64,000 nucleotides of DNA from Pseudobdellovibrionaceae bacterium (GTDB lineage Bacteria; Bdellovibrionota; Bdellovibrionia; Bdellovibrionales; UBA1609): positions 46,020 through 110,019 of the forward strand of contig JACKAN010000012.1 of NCBI GenBank assembly GCA_020635055.1, in the 5' to 3' direction. The position numbers and the translations under genes are program-made. Shown one piece after another: positions 36,301 to 45,551 of this stretch. Below the pieces are notes generated by a model, which saw only the letters and a program-made list of their open reading frames with translations, made no database searches and was not told where the DNA came from. Position 1 is the stretch's first letter. Each line of letters begins with the position of its first letter.

Positions 36301-37209
36301 ATGTTTTTACAAAGAACAATTAGAAAACGAGTGGCGATAGAGGGAATGGGACTTCATACTGGAAAACCCACTCAACTCAGTTTTGTTCCAGCTCCTGACA
36401 ATACAGGAATATATTTCGTTAGAACCGATTTGCCAGGACGTCCAGCTATTGCAGCTCGTGCTGAATTTGTTCAGGCAACTTCTTATGCTACGACATTGGG
36501 TGGAGATGAATTTAGTGTTTCAACAGTTGAACATTGCCTGTCCGCTCTTGCAGCACTCCGCATAGATAATTTATTTATAGAATTAAATGGACCCGAAATA
36601 CCTATTGGTGATGGAAGTGCGAAAATCTTTTTAGAAGCTTTGTTGGCAGCTGGAATGACAGAGCAAAATGCTCCAAGAAAATACGCTTATATTGATCAAA
36701 ATATATACTATGGTGATGATGAAAAGTACGCTTATGTAGTTCCCTATAACGGACTCAGAGTGACTTGCACCATTGAATTTTCACATCCCCAAATTGGACA
36801 TCAAACATTAGATATCGATATTAATGAGCACTCCTTTTCCCGTGAAATTAGCAGAGCCCGTACTTTTGGTTTTTTAAAGGATGTAGAAGCTTTAAGGCAG
36901 CGAGGTTTGGCAAAGGGAGGAAGTTTAGATAATGCCATTGTATTAGACAGCGAAGAAATTCTAAATCCTGACGGATTGCGGTATCCCAATGAATTCGTCA
37001 GACACAAAATTTTAGATGCTCTTGGAGATCTTGTTACATTAGGTATGCCAATGATGGGCCATTTAATTTTGTATAAAGCTGGCCATGATGTTTTAAACCG
37101 ATTAGTTCGCAAAATAATTGAAAGTCCGGAGTCCTATCGCCACATAGAATTGGGTTCCAACCTTCCCGAAAAAGATTTAGATGGATCTTACCTTTGGGCT
37201 TTTAGTTGA
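36301..37209 (+). CDS. lpxC: UDP-3-O-acyl-N-acetylglucosamine deacetylase LpxC
   Basis: It catalyses the first committed, Zn-dependent step of lipid A synthesis in the cytoplasm. The start MFLQRTIRKRVAIEGMGLHTG is the family's usual N-terminus. The Zn ligands are His 78 in STVEHCLSAL and the pair in EFVRHKILDALGDL. The catalytic Glu is in STVEH. FSREISRARTFGF and AKGGSLDNAIVLD are further conserved blocks. Length 302 matches E. coli (305). It shows that the organism makes lipopolysaccharide. ald follows 54 nt downstream on the same strand. Confidence 0.97.
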   Translation: MFLQRTIRKRVAIEGMGLHTGKPTQLSFVPAPDNTGIYFVRTDLPGRPAIAARAEFVQATSYATTLGGDEFSVSTVEHCLSALAALRIDNLFIELNGPEIPIGDGSAKIFLEALLAAGMTEQNAPRKYAYIDQNIYYGDDEKYAYVVPYNGLRVTCTIEFSHPQIGHQTLDIDINEHSFSREISRARTFGFLKDVEALRQRGLAKGGSLDNAIVLDSEEILNPDGLRYPNEFVRHKILDALGDLVTLGMPMMGHLILYKAGHDVLNRLVRKIIESPESYRHIELGSNLPEKDLDGSYLWAFS

Positions 37210-37263
37210 CCTTGAGTTAACACTTCTATAAAAATAGTAAAAAATTCATTTAGGAGTTTTAAC

Positions 37264-38373
37264 ATGATTATTGGGGTTCCCAAAGAAATTAAAATTAGTG
37301 AAAGTCGTGTAGGATTAACTGAAGCGGGAGTTAAGCAACTCGTTCTAGAAGGTCATAAGGTCTATGTAGAAAAAGATGCGGGGTTAGGTAGTCGCATTAC
37401 AAATGAAGATTATCTCGAAGCCGGTGCTACAATTCTGAGTACTGCAAAAGAGGTTTATGAAAAATCTCAAATGATTGTTAAGGTGAAAGAGCCTCTTCCA
37501 GATGAATTTGATTTTTTAAGAGAAAATTTAATTCTTTATACTTATTTACATCTAGCTCCAGAGCCTAAATTAACAAAAGTTTTATGTGACAAAAAGGTTA
37601 AGTCTATAGCCTATGAAACTATTCAATTAGAAGATGGAAGTTTACCATTATTAATTCCAATGAGTGAAGTTGCAGGAAGAATGGCCACGCAAGTAGGAGC
37701 CTTTTATTTGCAAAAAGATAAAGGTGGAAAAGGCATTCTATTAGGTGGTGTTACAGGTACTCACCGCGCAAAAGTCACCATTATTGGTGGAGGTGTTGTC
37801 GGTACAAATGCTGCAAAAATGGCAGTTGGTTTGGGAGCTGAAGTTACAATATTAGATGTGAATCACTCTCGCTTAGAATATCTTGATGATGTTTTTCAAG
37901 GTCGCGTATCTACACTGTATTCTAATATTCAGAATATTGAGCAGTCTGTCATTAACTCTGATTTACTCATTGGAGCCGTGTTAGTTCCAGGAAGAAAAGC
38001 TCCACACTTAGTTACTAAATCTATTATAGAAAAAATGACTGAAGGCAGCGTGGTCGTAGATGTTGCTGTAGATCAAGGTGGATGTATTGAAACTTGTCGT
38101 CCTACGAGTCATCAAAATCCTACTTTTGAAATAAATGGAGTTATCCATTATTGCGTTCCCAATATGCCTGGAGTCGTTGCCAGAACCTCGACCTATGCTT
38201 TAACCAATGCTACTTTTAAGTATTGTTCTATGATTGCAGCATTGGGTGTGGAAGATGCAATTGCCAGAGAAAAAGCACTTCGCCATGGGCTTAATACTTA
38301 TAATGGCTATGTGTCTTATGAGCCAGTAGCACGCGATCTTGGCATGGAATACAGACCTTTTAAAGTTCAATAA
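37264..38373 (+). CDS. ald: Alanine dehydrogenase
   Basis: This NAD-dependent enzyme interconverts L-alanine and pyruvate plus ammonia. Seen are the N-terminal GVPKEIKISESRVGLTEAGV, the substrate-binding KVKEPLPDEF and YLHLAPEPKLTK (catalytic Lys and His), and the Rossmann loop VTIIGGGVVGTNAAKMAVGLGAEVTILD. VDQGGCIET and the Ala-DH closing block YCVPNMPGVVARTSTYALTNAT follow. Length 369 is normal. TTTAGGAG precedes the ATG. For an amino-acid consumer this would feed alanine into central metabolism. Its 3' end overlaps the converging comEC remnant by 14 nt. Confidence 0.95.
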   Translation: MIIGVPKEIKISESRVGLTEAGVKQLVLEGHKVYVEKDAGLGSRITNEDYLEAGATILSTAKEVYEKSQMIVKVKEPLPDEFDFLRENLILYTYLHLAPEPKLTKVLCDKKVKSIAYETIQLEDGSLPLLIPMSEVAGRMATQVGAFYLQKDKGGKGILLGGVTGTHRAKVTIIGGGVVGTNAAKMAVGLGAEVTILDVNHSRLEYLDDVFQGRVSTLYSNIQNIEQSVINSDLLIGAVLVPGRKAPHLVTKSIIEKMTEGSVVVDVAVDQGGCIETCRPTSHQNPTFEINGVIHYCVPNMPGVVARTSTYALTNATFKYCSMIAALGVEDAIAREKALRHGLNTYNGYVSYEPVARDLGMEYRPFKVQ

Positions 38374-39087
38374 TTATAGACCCCCACTCTTCAGTAGAGA
38401 GGAGTGGGATAAAATATTGTTTTAGTTTGCTTTGTATTTTTAAAGTTGGGTGTCCATACTTTTTTCTTCGTGCAGAGCTTATGGCTATATTTATATGACT
38501 GAGCTTTTGCAATAAATAATCGGATGTACTAGTAGAGCTGCCATGATGACCTAGAAGTAAAATTTGGATTTGTTTGCTGATTCGAGATAGCCAAATTTTT
38601 TCTAGAAAGCTAGGGCTATCTCCTGGTATTAAAATCTTCTTATCCCATTCAAAAATTCTACTGTAACAATTTGTAGTTTTTTGGGAATTACAATATTGAG
38701 AGGGATTTATGCTAATTATAGATGGATTAACAAATGAGTTACACATGGGCAGGCTTCTTAATAGCTTTTTTTTTTAAAGGATAGTGTTTCCTCTGGAAGA
38801 TTGTTTAAACAAAATAAACCTTTTTTTCTTTTAAAATATTTTAAACCATTAATATGGTCCCAGTCGCCATGGGACAAGAAGATATAATTTTGAAGCCCAG
38901 AACACTTTTGGTCGATTTGTTTTAGTGGAAAAAATTCCCCGCCAGTATCGAAATGCAGACATTGATGGCCATTGATTATAGTGACCCATTGACCTTGCCC
39001 AACATTCCAGACAATGAATTGATGTTTCCACTCACTCTGTTGGAGCTGTGCGGGCATAAGAACAAACAATATTATGAGGATGCGCAT
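38360..39087 (-). pseudogene. ComEC metallo-beta-lactamase domain, frameshifted at an A10 tract
   Basis: Two frames together give the MBL-type domain normally at the C-terminus of ComEC. The first (39087-38758) has FIVWNVGQGQWVTII, LHFDTGGEF and the metal motif FLSHGDWDHINGLKYF. It ends at a run of ten A (minus strand; T at 38766-38775) with FKKKSY and a stop. The next frame, entered if one A is added or the ribosome slips -1, continues LLRSLPMCNSFVNPS and then KILIPGDSPS, LLLGHHGSSTSTS and SARRKKYGHP, the rest of the domain. It may be a pseudogene, a phase-variable gene or one read by slippage at the A tract. It overlaps the upstream competence-domain ORF by 16 nt. Confidence 0.65.
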
Positions 39088-39986
39088 AGCGACTTTCTTT
39101 TTTCATGGATCTCCCAATAAATAAATACAAAGTTTAAAACAAACAAGATCTGCCATTTGTCAGAAATATCTAAATTAAGTTTAGGTAAAATAAGTGGGAG
39201 TTCATTAGAGACATTAGTTAAGATTTTTAAAAAAATGGACCAAATAAAGTCTACACTCATAGTAAGTATCGAAAAAAATATATTTAAAAAGGACAGAGGA
39301 AGAAGAAAGTAGGCAATGATCGGAGTAAGTAACAAAGTTGCTAATATTGATAAAGGATGGGCTAAAGCCAGTGGGCTTAGAAAAATGTAAATAAACAAAT
39401 ACAAAAATATAAGCTTAAAACATGTAGGTAATATTTGATGAGTTATGATTAGGGCAGAGATCCAACTCAATTGTAAAGAAAGTGAACACCATAAACTAGG
39501 TTCAATTGCTAACAAAACACTTCCAACATAGAAAATTTTTTGTGAAAGGGTATTTAAAGAGATTGGCCAAATAAATTGAATGTAGGCTCTTAAAATTGGA
39601 GCTTTTAAGGAACAAAACAATGAATATAATAATAAAATAATTCGAATCAAATACAGATGAAATTTTGTGCAGTTACTATTTCCTATCTTTAACCACTGAT
39701 AGAGAATGTTCAAATGGAAGCCCGAAACAACAAACAGATGAAGAAGACCCAGTTGTTTTATAGGAATTAAAAAATCACTATTATATAATGAGTGGCTGCA
39801 AATAAGGGCTTTATGTATATCTAAGTATGATGAATTTTTAGGCAACATATTTAAGCAATATTCGTGCATCTTAGACGATAGTGGTGCTAAATATGTAAGC
39901 AGACCCCATTCGTTGATCACGGAAAATAAAGATATGACGGAAAGCATTAGGATCATAGACCAAATGAGTTGCAATATTGAGAGCAA
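39072..39986 (-). CDS. comEC: ComEC/Rec2 competence-domain membrane protein
   Basis: ComEC forms the inner-membrane channel for single-stranded DNA in natural transformation. This ORF of 304 residues has several hydrophobic spans and the family hallmark QLGLLHLFVVSGFHLNILY (usually HLLAVSGLH). LKAPILRAYIQFIWP and SLWCSLSLQLSWISALII follow. The N-terminal OB-fold domain common in ComEC appears absent or reduced to about 70 residues. The MBL domain is on a separate, overlapping and frameshifted ORF downstream. The gene is therefore either a naturally split comEC or one in decay. dprA 3 kb away supports a transformation background. Confidence 0.65.
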   Translation of the reverse strand: MLSILQLIWSMILMLSVISLFSVINEWGLLTYLAPLSSKMHEYCLNMLPKNSSYLDIHKALICSHSLYNSDFLIPIKQLGLLHLFVVSGFHLNILYQWLKIGNSNCTKFHLYLIRIILLLYSLFCSLKAPILRAYIQFIWPISLNTLSQKIFYVGSVLLAIEPSLWCSLSLQLSWISALIITHQILPTCFKLIFLYLFIYIFLSPLALAHPLSILATLLLTPIIAYFLLPLSFLNIFFSILTMSVDFIWSIFLKILTNVSNELPLILPKLNLDISDKWQILFVLNFVFIYWEIHEKRKSLCASS

Positions 39987-40299
39987 TTAAATTCTACAAA
40001 CAACAAAGTAAGAAAATTTAAGATATTCGAACTTCGAATTTAAGAATCTTAACCGGACAAGTGAATTATAGGAATAATAATAAAATAGACCTGTATTATT
40101 GAATACTTAGGTATTGATTATGTTTTAATCACTTCGCTAAAACCCAATGCTGACGTTAAGTCTAAGGTCTTGTTTGGCCATTAATTCACATTGGATGTGG
40201 ATAAATCAATTTTATTCCACATATAAAAGAATTAATTCCCATATTTTTAACTCAACTATCTGTTATTTCGACAATATAATTAATACAACGGAGGAAAGT
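39987..40299. other. Divergent intergenic region, no gene seen
   Basis: This AT-rich spacer lies between comEC and the CpoB-like lipoprotein gene. An open frame in phase with the downstream gene exists from 40147 but has no ribosome-binding site, whereas ACGGAGGAAAG precedes the ATG at 40300. It presumably holds promoters for both directions. Confidence 0.5.
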
Positions 40300-40932
40300 A
40301 TGAAATTGTTTTCTATAGCTTTCATGTTCTTGTTTGTATTTTCACAAATTGGTTGTGCAACTCGTCAGCAAGCCAATGCCGATAAATTCCAGAAACAAGT
40401 CAATAGATTGACAAGTGAACTTACTAAACAAAAAACTTTGTCCAACCAACTTAAAGACGAAAATATTGTTTTGCGACAACTGGCGGGTGTTCCTGAACCC
40501 GCAATCCATCGTGTGAGGAGAGATGGAAAAAGAGAACTTAAAGTTTATAGTGAAAAGTTTTTATATTCTCAAGTTCTGAATGCTTTTAAAGCGGAGGATC
40601 GCACAAAATTATCAAGATCCGTAAAGGTTTTTTTAAAACAGTATCCAAAAAGCTCTAGAGCCGATAACGCTATTTATTTTAAAGGACTTTTGGATTTTAG
40701 ATCTGGAAGATTGGCCGAAAGCTTAGAAGAGTTTGATAAAATACTTGATCAATATCCTAAAGCTAATAAACGTCCTGCGGCTATATTAGGGAAGGGTCTG
40801 GCCTATAAATCTTTAAATTTAAATGACCAAGCTAAATTGATGTTTGAAAATGTAGTTAATAAATATCCAAAAACTCCGGAATATGTAAGAGCTAAAAGAG
40901 AGTTAAAGGAAATTGAAACAAAAAGTTTATAG
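40300..40932 (+). CDS. CpoB/YbgF-like lipoprotein with coiled coil and TPRs
   Basis: The strong Shine-Dalgarno GGAGGAAAG fixes the start at 40300. The lipobox SQIGC puts the lipidated Cys at residue 18. A coiled-coil stretch follows (residues about 25-60, FQKQVNRLTSELTKQ). The last 110 residues carry the YbgF-type tetratricopeptides (VFLKQYPKSSRADNAIYF, EFDKILDQYPKANKRPAA, MFENVVNKYPKTPEYVRA). In E. coli, CpoB links Tol-Pal function with peptidoglycan synthesis, but that protein is periplasmic, not lipidated, and no tol genes are seen here. The LysM-domain gene follows 36 nt later, consistent with a wall-associated pair. Confidence 0.75.
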   Translation: MKLFSIAFMFLFVFSQIGCATRQQANADKFQKQVNRLTSELTKQKTLSNQLKDENIVLRQLAGVPEPAIHRVRRDGKRELKVYSEKFLYSQVLNAFKAEDRTKLSRSVKVFLKQYPKSSRADNAIYFKGLLDFRSGRLAESLEEFDKILDQYPKANKRPAAILGKGLAYKSLNLNDQAKLMFENVVNKYPKTPEYVRAKRELKEIETKSL

Positions 40933-40968
40933 TATTTAGTTAAAGAAAAAGAACAAGGAAGTTCAAAA

Positions 40969-42855
40969 ATGAAATGGATTTTGTATTTCACTGTAGCTAT
41001 GGCGACGGTATCGTCCTTAATATTTTATCCCAAATATAGTTTTGCTCAAGATGAAAATGGCTTTGAAGATTTCGACGAAGAATTTGGTGGAGATCAAGAA
41101 AGTGTTGAAGAGAGCTCTTCCGATGATTTTTCTTTTGATGAAAATAAGGAAGATTTCGACGAAAACGAAACTGTGGAGGGTGATGCCAATCAAGAAGATG
41201 ACGAAGATTTTTTTGCTGAAGAAGAGGAGCCTAAGGACGATAAAAAAGAAGATAAAGTAGCCACACCAGAGCCTGTTCAAGAGCCCGAGCCGAATCTGTT
41301 AAAAGAAAATGATACAGAAAAACTACAGTCTTCTACTGTTAATCCAGAAGATAGTGAAATTAACGAAAACAACGAAAACAATTTACCAGACTTACAGTAT
41401 GAAGCTAAGCTTTACGATATTTACATAAAATACAACTCGGCACCCATGTCAGATGAAGAGTGGGATTATATAGCGGGTGCCAAAATGAGCGAAGTTTATA
41501 CTATACAAAAAGGCGATACGCTTTGGCACTTAAGTAAGACTTTTTTTGGTGATGGCAATTATTGGCCGAAAATTTGGTCCGTGAATTCCAAAATTAAAAA
41601 TCCACATTTGATTGAACCTCTAAATGTAATTCGTTTTGTTTTGGGATCTGAAAATGACCCCCCGATGTTTACAGTTACTGAAGGTAAATCGCAAAAAGGG
41701 CAAGAAGAAAATTTCCCCGCCGAAGAACAAAATTTAGATGTAACTATAGAAGATGCTCAGTTGGAAGATTTAGCAAAAGAAGTCGGAAAGTTAGAAAAAG
41801 AACTTACAGAAGAATTTTCTGAAGCTCAACTAGAAGAAGAGTTTATGTCTGATGAAGAGATTGAGGGGATTGTTATTCCACCTCCAGAGAAAATCATTAG
41901 GCCCGTAACTCAAGTTTTCCCACCCAGTTTGCCACAATGGAAATCCTTAGCGGATTCTGTTTTAGAAAGTTCAACCATAGAGGTTTTAGATAAAAAACCC
42001 GACCTTAAGCCACATACTGTTACATTAAGTTATTATATTGATGAAAATCAACCAGAAGGGATAGGTAAAATTGTTGGCGTTGAGGGTGGTGGAACCGTAG
42101 CTGCACAGTTTCAATATGTATATGTTCGAGCAAAAAAAGATTCAATTAAAGAAGGGGATAAGTATTTAGTTGTAGAGAAGCAAGGTCCTATTAAAACTGA
42201 AAAGGGAGTTCAAGAAGATGCCATTGTTTGGGAAGTACAAGGACAAATAATAGTTGGGCAAAAATTAGAAGCTACTAAAAAATATAGATCAAAAGATTTT
42301 GATGTTTATAGAGCGTCAGTTGCAAGTTCCATAACAGCCATTAGGGTGGATGCTGAAATTGTTCATTCAGATTACACCTTAGTAACTTTAGATAATAAGG
42401 GTCGCATTCCTCCAGTGTCTGGACTCATTATTGGTGGAGAGTTTAATACTAAAAGAAATTTATTGTCTAAAGAAAGTATCGCTTTTTTAAATGTAGGTTC
42501 TCATGAGGGTGTTCAAACGGGAGATATTTTACCTATATATTCGAATCATTATTTAGAGCAATTAGATCCATACGTTATTACGACAAAAAAACCCATGGGT
42601 CTAATAAAGATTGCTAAAGCCACAGAATTTTACAGTACAGGTTTTGTTATAGAAAATAATGGTTCAATAAATGTTGGAGATTTTGTTGGTTTAAAAGAGG
42701 GTTTTGAGCGTGAGTATCTTGGCAAAGCTGTCTATGAAAAAGTTCAAAAAGAGAAAGCAGATAAAGAACTCGAAGAACTTCAATCCTTAATTCAAGTGGA
42801 TGAAGAAGAAGTGGATCCCGCAGAAACTGAATCTTATGAATATATATCTGAATAA
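40969..42855 (+). CDS. Secreted LysM-domain protein with long acidic region
   Basis: A signal peptide (ending YSFAQD) is followed by about 130 residues dominated by Glu and Asp, then a LysM domain (residues about 177-225: VYTIQKGDTLWHLSKTFFGDGNYWPKIWSVN ... PHLIEPLNVIRF shape). LysM binds peptidoglycan glycan chains. A second acidic helical stretch precedes a beta-rich C-terminal half of about 300 residues without a recognised domain, ending again in an acidic tail. It may be a periplasmic scaffold on the wall, as in similar LysM proteins of delta-type bacteria. It is probably co-transcribed with the CpoB-like lipoprotein. Confidence 0.8.
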   Translation: MKWILYFTVAMATVSSLIFYPKYSFAQDENGFEDFDEEFGGDQESVEESSSDDFSFDENKEDFDENETVEGDANQEDDEDFFAEEEEPKDDKKEDKVATPEPVQEPEPNLLKENDTEKLQSSTVNPEDSEINENNENNLPDLQYEAKLYDIYIKYNSAPMSDEEWDYIAGAKMSEVYTIQKGDTLWHLSKTFFGDGNYWPKIWSVNSKIKNPHLIEPLNVIRFVLGSENDPPMFTVTEGKSQKGQEENFPAEEQNLDVTIEDAQLEDLAKEVGKLEKELTEEFSEAQLEEEFMSDEEIEGIVIPPPEKIIRPVTQVFPPSLPQWKSLADSVLESSTIEVLDKKPDLKPHTVTLSYYIDENQPEGIGKIVGVEGGGTVAAQFQYVYVRAKKDSIKEGDKYLVVEKQGPIKTEKGVQEDAIVWEVQGQIIVGQKLEATKKYRSKDFDVYRASVASSITAIRVDAEIVHSDYTLVTLDNKGRIPPVSGLIIGGEFNTKRNLLSKESIAFLNVGSHEGVQTGDILPIYSNHYLEQLDPYVITTKKPMGLIKIAKATEFYSTGFVIENNGSINVGDFVGLKEGFEREYLGKAVYEKVQKEKADKELEELQSLIQVDEEEVDPAETESYEYISE

Positions 42856-42973
42856 AATGTGACTTTATTAATAGCTCTTAACTGGACAATTGTTCGATAT
42901 TCGAATTCTAATTTTATCAGTAATAGTTAGTTGAGTGTAAGAATTTGTCATCTCATTGCATTTATATAATTAA

Positions 42974-43837
42974 ATGGAAAGAAAACTATTTTATGCAATA
43001 TTGTATTGGCAAGGAATTCACATATCTGTTGAAGAAATCGAAGATATCAGTTCAAAGGATTTCCTAAGTTTAGAAAAATGGACGGAAACTCTTAGAAATT
43101 CAGATACTAAAATTAAGGTGAGAAGCCTAGCTGCAACCTTAATAGATAAATATAAAAAAGAATATGATTGGCTAATTGAAAAGGGCATTCATGTTTTAGG
43201 TCCTTGGGATCACAACTATCCAAAAGAATTTAAAAGTTTAAAATCTCAACCACTTTTAAGTGTAATGGGAAATATCGATGTTTTGCAGAGCCCGTCCTTG
43301 GCTGTGGTGGGCAGTCGACAACCCAGTCAGGTGTCTATTGATTGGATGAGGAGAGAACTGAATGATTTTATTAAAAGTGTATCGGTTATCTTGGTGAGCG
43401 GAGGCGCAAGAGGAGTTGACCAAGAGGTGCATCGATTGTGTATAGCTAATTTAAAGCCGACAATTTGTTTTTTACCTTCGGGCCTAGCCAGAGTATATCC
43501 TAACAATCTAATTTCTTGGTTTGAGCCTATCTTGAATTCTGGTGGAATTATTGTTAGCCAATTTTCACCATTTACACAAATTTTTAAAAATCATTTTCAT
43601 CGCAGAAATGAACTCATTGCTTGTTTGAGTTGTGCTTCTTTTATTGTTGAGGCCAAACTAAGAAGCGGTTCACTTTTAACAGCTCAAAAAGCTTTACATT
43701 TGGGAAGAGAAATTGCCACGTTACCTTGTTCTCCAAACATAGAGTCGGGAAGGGGAAATTTACAATTACTATTGGAGGGGGCGCAAATGATAACAGATAG
43801 TTTAGATTTACAAGTCTTTTGGCATAGAAATAAATAG
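42974..43837 (+). CDS. dprA: DNA-processing protein DprA (Smf)
   Basis: DprA loads RecA on incoming single-stranded DNA in transformation. The Rossmann-like core is clear: LAVVGSRQPSQVS, VILVSGGARGVDQEVH, TICFLPSGLARVYP-x-N, GGIIVSQFSP, FHRRNELIACLS and SFIVEAKLRSGSLLTAQ-x-AL-x-LGREI. About 110 residues precede the core, as an N-terminal helical domain. The C-terminal winged helix common in longer DprA is missing (287 residues), as in many species. No clear Shine-Dalgarno sequence is seen. Genes for comEC (split) are 3 kb away. Confidence 0.9.
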   Translation: MERKLFYAILYWQGIHISVEEIEDISSKDFLSLEKWTETLRNSDTKIKVRSLAATLIDKYKKEYDWLIEKGIHVLGPWDHNYPKEFKSLKSQPLLSVMGNIDVLQSPSLAVVGSRQPSQVSIDWMRRELNDFIKSVSVILVSGGARGVDQEVHRLCIANLKPTICFLPSGLARVYPNNLISWFEPILNSGGIIVSQFSPFTQIFKNHFHRRNELIACLSCASFIVEAKLRSGSLLTAQKALHLGREIATLPCSPNIESGRGNLQLLLEGAQMITDSLDLQVFWHRNK

Positions 43838-43910
43838 ACTTATGCCTAGGAAAGATTTGCTTTAATTAAAAATGACTTTGAATTAAAGTTTAATTTACCG
43901 ATTATTAGTT

Positions 43911-45545
43911 ATGAATCTCAATATGCACATCTCAGATAAAGCAAAGTTAAAAAGAATAAGCAATATAGAAATAATTCGACAATTACCATCAGAAGACATT
44001 CTCGCACTTTTGCCTTTTTTAAAATATTACGAATATCCTGCAGACACTCAACTTATTAAACAGGGCGATCATGGTGATTACATTTATTTTATTGATAAGG
44101 GAAGTGTGAAAGTTACTCAGGAAGATAGTGGAAGTTCTTGGGAGATCGGTGAGGGCGGAGTTGTCGGAGAGATATCCGTGATTACAGGTGAGTTACGTAC
44201 AGCTTCCGTTAGGACTCTAAAACCTGTTGGAGTGTGGGTTATTGATAAAAAATCTTTTCTCCAAGTTATTGAAAAAACACATAGCCTTAAAATAGCTTTA
44301 GATGATCTAATTAAAAAAAGAAAATCAGGTCAGAAGATAAAAGCTTTGTTGTCTCCAGCGGCTTGGACGGGTCGAGCTCTCCGATCGATTGAAGTCAAAA
44401 AACAGGGGCTCCATGGATGGCAGATTGCTATGTTTATAGGTTTACTAGGATGGATAACTTTAAAAACTAACAATTATTTTTCGTGGTTTCTAATTGACGA
44501 AGAAAATATTTTGATAGCTTGTGTGAAGCTTGTTTTTGGTTTTTTGATTTTACAAGGAGCTTGTGAAGCCTTGGTCACAGGCGCTGAAAGAGTGGGGTCT
44601 CGACTTAATTGGGATGGCTTTATTTCTGGAACTGTAGGCTCTATTCTTAGTACTTTGCCTGAATTTGTGGTGATTTGGTTTTTAGTGCAAATTGACCCTT
44701 TAATGGCGATTGTGACATCTATTGTGACGATATTTAATAATTCGATTGCTTACTCTTTTTATGCATTTTTACTTCCCAAAGATGAAACTGGAACATTCAA
44801 AATGCCAAAGTCATTAACTGTTGCCGGAGGAGAACTCCTAATTGCTGGTGCTGCAGTTTCTCTTATCCTTGGTTTAGTAATGTTAGTTATGCATATTACT
44901 AAAGTAAAATCCGAATTGGCTGGGGGTGACCTAATAATGGCTGGTGTTTTACTTATAGTCATTTATGCATATTATTTTTTAACACTCATTAGGTATTATA
45001 AGGAGGGTGAAGACAATCCAAGTAGTTTGCCTCCTAATCCTGAAAGAACAGGTTACGATAAAAGAGTATCTCTCATCTTCTTTTCTTTTTTAGTGGGTAT
45101 TATTGGTTCATATTGTGGTGGTGAAGCTGTAGGAGAGTTTGCTGAAACAGCACTAAAGCACACTAATTTAGGAACCATTTCTACTTCGGCCATACTTGCA
45201 TTTTTTGCCGGCATTAGTGAGTACATTATAGTTTATAAATCACATAAAAGAGGTGAGTTAGGAATAGCTTTAAGTAATGTATTTGGCGGCATGACTCAAG
45301 TTATGTTTTTGCTATTGCCATTTGGTTTAATCATCATTGGCGCATTTGGAGTTTTAGGATATTCAGGAAACTATTACCTGCAAATTAATCCCGTAACACT
45401 ACTGCTTTTTCTATTATTGTTTCCACTGTTTTATACCCTTTATCAATATTTTGGACACCAAAATAAAGTTAGCAATTTAGGTGCCGCAGGGATGAGTGGA
45501 ATTTATATATTATTGCTATATTTTCTTTTTACATTACCCATTTAA
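43911..45545 (+). CDS. Cyclic-nucleotide-binding domain fused to a Na/Ca-exchanger-type membrane domain
   Basis: Residues about 20-140 form a cNMP-binding (Crp-type) beta-roll: YEYPADTQLIKQGDHGDYIYFIDKGSVKV, GEGGVVGEISVITGELRTASVRTL. The phosphate-binding cassette has GE-x-x-x-x-x-x-x-RTAS, with Arg at the usual place. From about residue 170 come some ten membrane helices. The two alpha-repeat-like regions of the cation/Ca exchanger superfamily are GTVGSILSTLPEFVVIW and FAGISEYIIVYKSHKRGELGIALSNVFGG. The likely role is cation antiport gated by cAMP or a related nucleotide, or by membrane events the domain senses. The ion is not fixed by the sequence. It converges with the LptF/G-type gene. 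Confidence 0.75.
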   Translation: MNLNMHISDKAKLKRISNIEIIRQLPSEDILALLPFLKYYEYPADTQLIKQGDHGDYIYFIDKGSVKVTQEDSGSSWEIGEGGVVGEISVITGELRTASVRTLKPVGVWVIDKKSFLQVIEKTHSLKIALDDLIKKRKSGQKIKALLSPAAWTGRALRSIEVKKQGLHGWQIAMFIGLLGWITLKTNNYFSWFLIDEENILIACVKLVFGFLILQGACEALVTGAERVGSRLNWDGFISGTVGSILSTLPEFVVIWFLVQIDPLMAIVTSIVTIFNNSIAYSFYAFLLPKDETGTFKMPKSLTVAGGELLIAGAAVSLILGLVMLVMHITKVKSELAGGDLIMAGVLLIVIYAYYFLTLIRYYKEGEDNPSSLPPNPERTGYDKRVSLIFFSFLVGIIGSYCGGEAVGEFAETALKHTNLGTISTSAILAFFAGISEYIIVYKSHKRGELGIALSNVFGGMTQVMFLLLPFGLIIIGAFGVLGYSGNYYLQINPVTLLLFLLLFPLFYTLYQYFGHQNKVSNLGAAGMSGIYILLLYFLFTLPI

Positions 45546-45551
45546 ATTAAT

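Noticed and set aside
38377..38410. CCCACTC ... GAGTGGG hairpin after ald, a possible terminator
   Set aside because: It lies within the coding end of the comEC MBL frame (STEEWGS), has no T tract, and is probably coincidental.
40147..40299. N-terminal extension of the CpoB-like lipoprotein
   Set aside because: The strong GGAGGAAAG and a perfect lipoprotein signal begin at 40300; the extension would bury the signal.
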